From the NCBI RefSeq assembly GCF_004379255.2, contig NC_056039.1:23697883-23761882 (forward strand): a stretch of DNA of 64,000 nucleotides, read 5' to 3'. The notes below the pieces were generated by a model. That model made no database searches. It was given only the letters and a program-made list of their open reading frames with translations, and was not told the origin of the DNA. This document shows positions 23,982 through 32,785 of this stretch, piece by piece (positions within the stretch are counted from its first letter, which is position 1; every line of letters starts with the position of its first letter). Source of the DNA: Salvia splendens. Taxonomy: Eukaryota; Streptophyta; Magnoliopsida; Lamiales; Lamiaceae. Made by a program: the position numbers and the translations under genes.

Positions 23982-24192
23982 TACAACTTCTACCATTAAG
24001 TTACACCATTAAACACTAATAATAATGTGGGTCACATTATCCACTAACACTATTTTAACTAACCTTCTCCTCATCTTTCTTATTTTATCAATTATGCATT
24101 AATTCCTGTGCTGGTCCCAAATGTCCTTTTTTTGGACGAAGGGGTAGTATCATGCATAAATGTCTTTTTTTTATATCATGCATTGTATAATA

Positions 24193-24421
24193 CTCCCTCC
24201 ATCCCATAGAAATAGGCCATTTAGGGTTGACACGAGTTTTAATGTGTAATTGATAAAGTAAGAAAGAAGGAGAAAAAATAGTTGAAATTGTGTAGTGGTG
24301 GTGGGGCCATAAATGATAAAGTAAAAGAGAAGGAGAAAAAGGTTACCATAAATAGATATGAAGTATTTCTATGGGGCGGACGAAAAAGGAAATATGGCTT
24401 ATTTCTATAGGACGGAAGGAG
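24193..24421. mobile_element. Stowaway MITE
   Basis: 229 bp with inverted ends CTCCCTCCATCCCATAGAAA and TTTCTATAGGACGGAAGGAG, flanked by TA. Noncoding. Confidence 0.8.
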
Positions 24422-24747
24422 TATTATATAACGCATAATAAAAAAACATTCATGCATGATATGTGCATAATTATATATGCACTTATATGAACAAAATGTT
24501 TCAAAATATGATCTTGGATTCAAACTTATATAATACGACAAAAAATCAAAACATGTTTCCCACAATCCACATACAACTATGCAGTGAACGTTAACTTCAC
24601 TTTGCAAAAGAAGGAACATGGAATTAATAATTGTATTAAAGCTGGAAATAAAGATGATGGATAGGTTTCCACCCTTTAAATCAAGATAAGAAAATATAAG
24701 GGGTAAAAACACATCTCCGAATTCAGGTAGTTGCGAATCTAGTGGTA

Positions 24748-27700
24748 ATGGCGGACGCTATGATTTCAGTTGTTGTTGAGAGAGTTGCAGCTCTAATCGA
24801 GGAACAGGCGTCGAGAAGGAGCTTCTCGAACTTTCCAACAAGCTTGAGACGATCAGAAATGTGCTGGAAGATGCAGAAAAAAGAGGAGTGAACGATCAAA
24901 GGATCAAATGTTGGCTGAAGAAGCTCGAAGCTACAACTTATGAGATGGACGACATTTTGGATGAATGGAACTACTCTCTTCTAAAACATAAGACGGAAAT
25001 AAGGCATGCAGCTCCTTCATCCCATCTTCATGTTTATGTTTCAATAATGTTTCTGTTCGTCATGAAATTGCCAAGAAACTAGAACATGCGAAAATCACGC
25101 TTGATCTGATTTTGAGGGAAAAAGATGATTTCAGTTTTGTCACATCTCTACCTGCAATTAATCTCACTCCCACACCTTGGCGAGAACAATCCACACATTT
25201 GATTGGTTTGAAGAAAGTTCATGGGGTGGATATATATAGGAAAAAGAATCAAGTTGTAAGCAAATTGATGCTTCGTGATGCTGATTCCCAAATCTTGTCT
25301 ATAGTTGGGACATGAGGACTTGGGAAAACAACTCTTGCCAAACTTGTTTATGATGATAATCAAGTGGGAGATTGTTTCTAATTAAGAATATGGATTTGTG
25401 TTTCTGATCCCTTTGATGTGGTTGGGGTTGCCAGAGAATTGTTGACTGCGTGGGAACAGAAACTAGAAGCATTTGTTTTAGGAAAAAAGTTTCTTCTTGT
25501 CCTTGATGATGTTTGGACAGAAGACGAAAGCAAATGGAAGGACCTGAAAATCTGTCTCCAATGTGGTGCAGCAGGTAGTAAAATTCACGTGAAAACGAGA
25601 AATGAAAGGGTAGCTAACACTACAAAAAAAAACCGGAATTAGTGATGGAAACTGAAATTTCAAAAATTAATGACAGAAAATGAATGAAAAACGTAGTGAC
25701 TGACGTTTTTCATTCATTTTCTTTCTGTCATTAATTCTTGAAATTTCAGTTTCCGTCACTAATTCCCGTCCAAATAATCTTAGTGAAGAAGAGTGTTGGT
25801 CATTATTGCGCGACACATCCCTTGCAGAAAAGAGTGAGGAAGAATGTGGAAAGTTTGAGTATTTTGGCAAGAAAATAGCTAACAAGTGCAAGGGATTGCC
25901 TCTTGTTGGAATTGTCTTGGGAAGACTTTTACGGTTCAAGGATTTGGAAGGATGGAAAGATGTGGAAAATAGTGAAATATGGAAAATGGAGAAGGTCGAA
26001 GTGGAGCCTTTTCCACATTTATTTTTAAGCGTTGTTTTTCATATTGCGCTTTCCATCCTAAAGATTACCGAATTCATGCGGCGACTCTGAAAGAAGAGTG
26101 GATAACCCTAGGTTATTTGTGCTCTATTAGTGGAAGTGGTGATGTGGAACTCAAAGGGACAGATTGCTTGAACGATTTAGCAATGCGTTCTTTATTTCAA
26201 GACGTTGAGATAAGTGAGTCGGGGGAGCGGATATAGTACATGATTTTGTTGTATTTCTTAGAGAGAATGATGATAAAGAGAGAATTAGTTGTCAGATTTG
26301 TGATTTTTCAATGGTTTCTCATGTCCAAGAATATGGTAGTCTATCTTTGAACATCACAACTCCTCGTGATGTGAGAGAGAGGTTTCGTCGAGTTTGAGAT
26401 TGCTTGAAATGTCTTAGGGTGCTAAACTTTGATTGTACTTATGGAAACGCTGATTCACTTGAGATGGTTGGATTTTTAATGTATCGAACTGTCAAAGGAT
26501 GACCTCAAAATCATATGTAGGCTTTATATCTTGCAAACTGATCTTCTCTTAATATCGTGCAACATTTCAGAGATTCCACGAGACATTGGGAATTTGGTGC
26601 AGTTAAGGAAGCTTGATTTAAGTCGGAATCGAGAATTAAAGGAGTTACCAGACAGCATATGTAAATTGGTTGAATTGCGAACTCTTTCCATAGCAAACTG
26701 CTCTCTAGAAGAGATTCCACCAGAAATTGGGAAGTTGGTTCAGTTAAGACAACTTGACTTAAGTTTGAATCGGAAAATACAGGAGTTACCAGAGAGCATT
26801 TGTAGTTTGGTTGAACTGCAAATCATGAAGATTGCAGGCACTACTATCAATTGTCTGCCTGAAGCATTAGGTGAGTTAAGTAATCTTCGCACACTAGACC
26901 TGTGTAAATTAAGAATAGGAAGTCATTACAACAAGTTTGGATTTCTGACAAAATTACATGGTCTTGTTATTGGATCTCTAGAATTGGAAATCTATTGTAG
27001 TAGTATGAGTGAAATGGTGGAATTGGTTGAGGATGCTGGAGAAGAACAATTAAAGACATTCCTTCAAAACTGGAAGAACTCAAGATATGTTTCATGAGTC
27101 GGATGAATGAAATAGAAGCTCTCATTCCCCGTCTCAAGTTGAAGCAACTGACAATCGTTGGATATGGGGGATCGAGGCTTCCACATTGGATGTCGTCATC
27201 CCTCAACTTTATAAAACAGATTGATCTGTGTTATCTGAGTGAGGTGTCGTCACTGCCAGCTATGGGGAAACTACCTTTGTTGGAGAGCATGCATATTTTG
27301 TTGTTGGTTGGACATGAGTTTTTAGGAATAGAATCTTCGTCTGATGATGTTGTTGCATTTCCTAAACTCAATAAACAGTATTTTAATGGCTGCGAGAAAT
27401 GGGAAGACATAACGGAGGAAGAAGAAGAGTCCACGGCCATCTCCATCATGCCATATCTCACAGAGTTGACTATCTATGGATGTGTGAGTCTAAAGAAGCT
27501 GCCACATCGCCTCTTGCATAAAGCTTCCTCGTCCTTGCGATGGTTGTATATTTACGATTCAACAGAGCTAATAAAAACATACGGAGAGGACAAGGAAGGT
27601 TCACCTTGGAGATTCTTATCCCAACATAATCCCCAGCTTGAACTTCGCCAAGGGTACATAAAATGCAAAATTTATGTCATTTTCTTCCTTCCAAGTTTGT

Positions 27701-27792
27701 TTTACTTTTGTCGAGATTGTATTTGGTCGTGCTTTTTCTTCTTTAATCATAAACTTTTACTAAAAGAATATTTCAACGCGATCCGGCCTTGA
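24748..27792 (+). pseudogene. CC-NBS-LRR disease-resistance gene homologue, heavily broken
   Basis: Family members are intracellular immune receptors that bind nucleotides through an NB-ARC domain. From the ATG at 24748 the frame reads MADAMISVVVERVAALIEEQ, then an internal deletion shifts frame into VEKELLELSNKLETIRNVLE (coiled coil). The NB-ARC has a TGA inside its P-loop (GT-stop-GLGKTTLAK, 25313-25315), a stop before RIWICVSDPFDV, an intact Walker B (LLVLDDVW, about 25495) and GSKIHVKTRNERV. A hairpin element interrupts at 25622. The frame resumes with LSEEECWSLLR and KIANKCKGLPL, shifts, then reads VHDFVVFLREND (MHD region). LRRs follow (26531-27097 and 27094-27792), with a stop at the junction. 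At least five lesions exclude function. It is most like RGA-type CNLs. Confidence 0.9.
25622..25768. mobile_element. Hairpin MITE, CACTA-like end, inside the NB-ARC region
   Basis: The segment starts ACTACAAAAAAAAACCGG, preceded by C (a CACTA-type terminus). Two arms of about 60 bp form a near-perfect hairpin: GGAATTAGTGATGGAAACTG on the left pairs with CAGTTTCCGTCACTAATTCC on the right, around AACGTAGTGACTGACGTT. The right arm lacks a matching TTGTAGTG end, so it is a truncated derivative. Confidence 0.65.
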
Positions 27793-27911
27793 GTGATCTT
27801 TTGTGTTCTCCATGGTTTAGGTTTTGCATTTTTCTCTACTTTTAGGTGTGGCAAAAATAATCTTTCATTAGATCATTCCTTGGCCATACTTGTTATTAGA
27901 AAATTACTTAT

Positions 27912-28319
27912 TTGGCATCTGATGCTGATGTAGATATTAATGAGCTGTTGCTGAAGTTGAAATCCGCTGCTGTTGATTGTAAACGAGGGCCATCTCGATC
28001 CCAACAGCTCATTCGTCTCAGTACACAGAAGCTCAACCTAGTTGCGCGGCTCACACAAATGCAAGATAAGGTGAGGTTGATGGCTGAGAACATTAGTAGC
28101 CTAATTTTGCAATTTGCAGTGATGTTTATTGTAGTCCTAACAACCGACCTAGTTTCAAAACAAAGTATATCATCTTGTTATGAATTTATGTTAATTTTCA
28201 TTTCATCTTTTATGGGGGTTTTGTGTTACATTAGAGTTTCATTGATTTTCAATCCTATCTTTTCCGTGCATCTAACATTAAAAATCACAGGCATTGCATT
28301 TAAAGTACATGCGATATAA
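27912..28319 (+). CDS. Unrecognised open frame, possible exon
   Basis: The first ~65 codons read as plausible protein: DADVDINELLLKLKSAAVDC, then RSQQLIRLSTQKLNLVARL and RLMAENISSLILQF, an amphipathic helical pattern. The rest is hydrophobic and AT-driven and may be intron. There is no ATG at the start of the good stretch; only TTG opens it. It lies just downstream of the NLR pseudogene. I do not recognise the family; it could be one exon of a captured or truncated gene. Confidence 0.25.
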   Translation: MASDADVDINELLLKLKSAAVDCKRGPSRSQQLIRLSTQKLNLVARLTQMQDKVRLMAENISSLILQFAVMFIVVLTTDLVSKQSISSCYEFMLIFISSFMGVLCYIRVSLIFNPIFSVHLTLKITGIAFKVHAI

Positions 28320-28686
28320 TCTTTATGCCAATACACTTGTGCGTATTCACTATACGTAAATAAATTTGACATTCATGATGCACAGAAAATATTATAAGTA
28401 CATTAAATTAAAATTAGATTTCCTTTCTCTTTTTTCAAAAAGTGATTCTTCATTTTTCGAAGCCTTAATCTATCAGTTAGAGAGCAAAAGTGTTAGAAAC
28501 TCTTTTGCACCTCCCTTATTCTATTAATTTAATAAATAAATCTATGCCGAGTAAAAAATGTTAGTTGTATAAATCTATAGGTTTAAATATAGTACTATAA
28601 TACTAATATACTTGAGTTGTTTTTATTGTAGAGAGACAATCTATTTGATATCTTAGGGGAATGTTTTATTATATGATAATTATGTT
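28320..28686. other. AT-rich noncoding DNA
   Basis: No gene, RNA gene or clear element is seen. Confidence 0.5.
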
Positions 28687-28689
28687 AAG

Positions 28690-28885
28690 ACTAAAGACTA
28701 ATTTCGGTCCCTTACATTTGCTCTAAAATTCTTTTTTGAACCTACACATTAAGTTTGTGACTTTTTTGTCCATAACATATTGTTTTAGTACATTTTGGTT
28801 CCAAACAAGGTCACAAACTTAATGCATGGGACCCGAAAAGAATTTAATGGAAAATGTACGAGACCAAAATTGGACTTTAGTACTA
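28690..28885. mobile_element. MITE with ~30-bp inverted ends
   Basis: The left end ACTAAAGACTAATTTCGGTC and the reverse complement of the right end (ACTAAAGTCCAATTTTGGTC) match over about 30 bp. The interior also folds (ACACATTAAGTTTGTGAC with GTCACAAACTTAATGCAT). Noncoding. The superfamily is not assigned. Confidence 0.6.
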
Positions 28886-29123
28886 AATTATAATTAAGTT
28901 ACTAAATTGATCAAACATTTTGACTTTTAATATAAAAAACTTCAAACGTAATTAAAAGCCAATGAACCTAAGATGATTGTTGTAGGAGTACATTTGTATG
29001 TGCGCATTTGTACGTAATAAGTGCATATATAAACATGCACATAGTACGCACGAATGTATTTTGTTATGCGTTATATATATAATAAAAGTATAATATAATT
29101 GGATCGAATTTGATGGTTTATAG

Positions 29124-29552
29124 ATGGAAGAGGGTTTCACCACCGCTGCTTCTTCTTCAACTTCATCTTTTTCGAACATATTCTTCACTAACAACACTCT
29201 CGATTATTTTCCATTTGAGGGATATATCTTTGAAATCGATTTGTTTCCCGTCGTTACATGCTTCCTTCCTCAGATTCAACCAAGAATTCCGCTCATTCTG
29301 CTCAGAATTCTTACATGCATAGCTGCCACACTCTTCCGATTGGATTCAGACAGCAGTTGATCCTCATCAATTTCGGACAAGCCAGCATTTCAATGAATAT
29401 AATTTGCAGACAAGGAATTTTGTTGAGGAAGATTATGAAGGAGTTACTCACAAAGGAGGTGTTAATGGTGGAAAAAATCAAAATAAAAGGAAAAGAGTTG
29501 TTGATAAAAAGCCTGATATCATCAAAGGCCAATGGAATCCAGAAGAAGATGG
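29124..29552 (+). pseudogene. MYB98-like first-exon fragment
   Basis: The frame starts MEEGFTTAASSSTSSFSNIF and FFTNNTLDYFPFEG. It shifts after about 45 codons into SSDSTKNSAHSAQNSYMHSC, and again into QHFNEYNLQTRNFVEEDY, NQNKRKRVVDKKPDIIKGQW and NPEED, stopping at a splice-donor-like GGTGAATT. KKP-IIKGQW-PEED is the start of the R2 repeat in MYB98/115/118/119-type regulators of gametophyte and embryo programmes. R2-R3 do not follow here. The R3 and C-terminal piece of a similar gene lies upstream at 21624-23486. Two frameshifts make it nonfunctional. Confidence 0.75.
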
Positions 29553-29758
29553 GTGAATTATTTTTTATGAACTATGCACCAACTTTATATGCATGAGTTT
29601 AAGTGAATATACGGGTAATTCGTTTTAACGCGCCTTTCTTAACTCCCACGTTTCATTCCGATGAGGATTTGATCTAATTATATTATATATTGCGTATATA
29701 AAAATGCACATAACACGCACGAATATATTACTGATAAGAAATATAATATGCAGAAGAC

Positions 29759-30079
29759 TTGCTCAAAACATGCACACTTTTACTACTATTCGCTCAAAAT
29801 ATATTGAGAGTCTTGAGGAGCTGGATATCTGCGTATTCGTATGCAGAATGTGGTAGGCGGCTTGCTGTGTATAGTGATAATAAAGAAGTGATCCTCTTCT
29901 ATTCCCTCAATGATGTTAAGGTCAGTCAGAGAAAGAGACTGAGAACTGCCGCGGAGCTTATGGAATTGAAGAAGCTTGCTAATGGTGGTGGATTTAAAGA
30001 TGATAATTTGGTAGTGAAACAACCAAATGAAATTGAAGCTTCTACTACAAGAGCAAGTATCTGTCTCCTCCTTATATGA
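29759..30079 (+). CDS. Unrecognised ORF between duplicated MYB pieces
   Basis: 106 codons. The central part has a protein-like composition (RRLAVYSDNKEVILFYSLND, SQRKRLRTAAELMELKKLAN) but the family is not recognised. It is bounded by two copies of the MYB first-exon sequence. Probably a gene fragment; weakly supported. Confidence 0.2.
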   Translation: MLKTCTLLLLFAQNILRVLRSWISAYSYAECGRRLAVYSDNKEVILFYSLNDVKVSQRKRLRTAAELMELKKLANGGGFKDDNLVVKQPNEIEASTTRASICLLLI

Positions 30080-30111
30080 ATCTGAATGGGATGGCTATAA
30101 GCTCGGGTCCA

Positions 30112-30247
30112 AGAGGGTTTCACCATTGCTTCTGCTTCTTCAACTTCCATCTTTTTTTTACAGATTCTTCACTAACAACACTCTCGACTATTTTCCATTC
30201 CAGGGATCTTTGAAATCGATTAGTTTCCCGTCGTTACTTAAAATATA
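30112..30247 (+). pseudogene. Second partial copy of the MYB first exon
   Basis: Repeats 29130-29255 with substitutions (GAGGGTTTCACC, TTCACTAACAACACTCTCGA, TTTGAAATCGATT, TTTCCCGTCGTTAC). This is a local direct duplication about 1 kb from the first copy. It is too short to encode anything. Confidence 0.75.
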
Positions 30248-30489
30248 ACTTAATTTTATTCTTAGTTGCCTCAAAGCTCATAGCCAACACTAAAGGAGAG
30301 ATTTTTGTATATAGAGATTTGACATGCAAAAAAATCAATTAGTGTCAGCATATGCGTATTAGTGCCCGCGTGGGCGTATTAGTTGGTAAACCATTTGATT
30401 CTTGAATTCTACAACTTTTTCTCAATTCAGCTGTTTCAAACTGTAGTTTGTACTAAGCGCAATAAAAGGCAGACCAACTGAGCTACTAT

Positions 30490-30942
30490 TTAATCAACGC
30501 AATAAGTCACAGAGACACGGTTTTGGATGGCCGTCCTGCAAGAAGGGCAGTCTGTCATCCCGTGCTTCTCATGGGTGACGTTGCATTGACCGCAGAGAAT
30601 CTGATGCGCACATGGGATGAAAACCACAGAGATCTCGTTTGTCAAGCACATCACACACTCTCTCTCTCTCTCGTTTCACGTATGGAGCCTCGCTGAAGTT
30701 CTCCTGAAAGACAGCCAACCTATTTGTCACGTTAAGAGCTGCTATCTTCAATTTATCAGCAGCAGCGAGACTCAACTCCATGATCATTGCCTTATGTTTT
30801 CTGCTTCTACTTTCATCGAAGCCTCTTCTTCTTCTTCTTCTTCTTCTTCTTCTTCTTCTTCTTCTTCTTCTTCTTCTTCTAGTTTCCTCCTTATGGAATC
30901 AATTCTCTCTATATCTTCGGATTTCTCCTGCTTCCGCAAAGC
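30490..30942 (-). pseudogene. C-terminal exon of an RF298/RF4-type RING E3 ligase, frameshifted
   Basis: Exon bounded by an acceptor (CACAATTTCAG, 30943 side) and a TAA at 30490-30492. It reads ALRKQEKSEDIERIDSIRRK, a poly-Glu run, EASMKVEAENIRQ then stop. A shifted frame gives ELSLAAADKLKIAALNVTNR and LAVFQENF, and after a second shift in a GA run gives RECVMCLTNEISVVFIPCAH, QILCGQCN and CPSCRTAIQNR. That is a complete C3HC4 RING of the plant coiled-coil RING family, whose members act as ubiquitin ligases. Two frameshifts, one within (GA)n, break it. A short open stretch at about 32582-32684 on the same strand ending in a GT donor may be an upstream exon. Confidence 0.78.
30823..30880 (+). 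repeat. (CTT)19 microsatellite within RING-gene exon
   Basis: An uninterrupted CTT run, encoding poly-Glu on the reverse strand in the frame of the RING E3 remnant. Confidence 0.95.
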
Positions 30943-31380
30943 CTGAAATTGTGGCACAAACTTGGGTACATCAATCCATCATTATGATTTATAAATCCTT
31001 AGAGTTAGAGTGTATCTATGTAACCCCAAAGAAAAAAGAACTAGCTAAAAAACAACTAATGTGTAACCTTTGTAAGATATCCAAATAAGTTATAACTAAA
31101 GGAAATCAAAATCAAACATACGAGGAAAGTTAACATTGTTTTTCTACTTAATCCAGAAAACAATTATGATTACTTTATAGTCAAACCAACAAGCAATAAA
31201 TATTCATAATTTTTCCACATATAAATCACCTACAATCAGTTCATGATAAATATATTTCCAATGACAATCAAGAATGAAGCTACATGCAAAGAGAAGCACA
31301 CACAGAAATGAAATAACTAAATAAGAAGCACAAAATAAAATGATTCTTGATCAAACGGAATTCCCACTTAATTACACAAA
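30943..31380. other. Probable intron of the RING-gene remnant
   Basis: AT-rich noncoding DNA. Positions about 31130-31220 (TTTTTCTACTTAATCCAGAA, CATAATTTTTCCAC) are repeated at about 32695-32790, showing a local duplication. Confidence 0.45.
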
Positions 31381-32316
31381 GGTTGCGTTTGGTACATGAA
31401 ATTTGATGAGTGAAATTGGAATTGGAGCTTTCAATTCCAAATCCAATGTTTGGTGGAACTGAATTGCAATTCCAAATATTTCAATTCCACAATTTGAATT
31501 CAATATCAAAAGCAGAAATTTGGAATTACAAAGAGTCATAAAATTAGATAACTTGGCTACATATCCACAACACCACACACTACACGCATTTCACACACAC
31601 TACACACATTACAAACACTACACACACTAATGCACTTCACACACTACACATGTTTCACACACCACACACACTACACACACTGCAGACACTTAACATACTA
31701 CACTCACTACTCACATACACTAAACACATTTCATAAATTTAAAGCATCCAATATTTGGATTTTCTTTTTCAGTTTTTAGATTTTTTTTTCCGATCTGAAC
31801 CGAATCGAAATATAAAATTTGCAAAAAGTTAAAATTGAACTGAATCAAGAAACTGAAAAACCAGTGTGTGAACAGTGTTATGTATTTTGCATAGAATTAG
31901 TGTAGTGTGTGTAATGTGTAGTGTGTGCATTTTGTGTATAGTGTATGTTGTGTGTTTATTTTGTGTATAGCGTGTGTGTAGAGTGTGCAATGTGTGGAGT
32001 GTGTTTTTTTGCATAGTGTGTGCAATGCGTGTACTTTGTGTATAGTGTGTGTAATGTGTGTATATTGTGTGCGGTGTGTGTACTTTGTGTATAGTGTGTG
32101 TGTAGCGTGTGTAGAGTATGCAATGCGTGAAGTGTGTGTATTTGTGTATAGTATGTGTATTTTGTGTAAAGTGTGTGGGTGTGTATTTTGTGTATAGTGT
32201 GTAATTCAATTTCATATGAATTACTAACATAGGATTTGGAGTTGGACTACTTCCAATTTAATTCCATAGAAATCCAATTCTAATTCCAATTCCAATTCCG
32301 TGTGCTAAACAGAGCC
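31381..32316. mobile_element. Tourist-like foldback MITE with microsatellite arms (copy 2)
   Basis: 936 bp of the same family as 21737-23253. Left end GGTTGCGTTTGGTAC, right end GTGCTAAACAGAGCC followed by TAA (left flank AAA, so the duplication is imperfect). The interior again has a left ACACACTAC arm (about 31570-31735), a unique centre with GGATTTTCTTTTTCAG and GATCTGAACCGAATCG, and a right TGTGTATAGTGTG arm (about 31865-32205). Confidence 0.72.
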
Positions 32317-32785
32317 TAAATCATCAACAAACCACACCAAAACCAACTCAAAACAAGAACAAAGAGAAGGGAAAGAAATTTAAACGCTCGAAAACAAACA
32401 AGACAACAAGAAGAGGAAAGAAGACAAAGAATCAGAGTGTTTTTCATGAATTTACCAAGATGTGTAGGTGTGAGCGAGCGTGTGAAGTTTGGAAACTGAA
32501 CTTCCTCTAATTCCATCAAGGGCAAGATGTTTATACACTGCTAAACTAATTGATACAGAAAAAAAACAATTTATGCCATACCTTGAATTGATCCCTGCGG
32601 TGTGTAGCATTTTCTAGTCGATTGTTGAGATTCATTAGTTGGTCTTGCACGATGACATATTCTGCATCCTGCTCTCTTTCCATAGCGGAAGATAATGTTG
32701 TTTTCTACTTAATCCACAAAACAATTACGAATTGAAACATAACTTTGTAGTCGAACCAACCAACTAGAAACAAATATTCATAGTT
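32317..32785. other. Noncoding DNA with possible upstream RING-gene exon
   Basis: Mostly unassigned. On the reverse strand, about 32684-32583, a 34-codon stretch (MEREQDAEYVIVQDQLMNLN..) ends at a CAAG|GTATGG donor and has coiled-coil character. It could belong to the RING gene; this is unproven. Confidence 0.35.
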
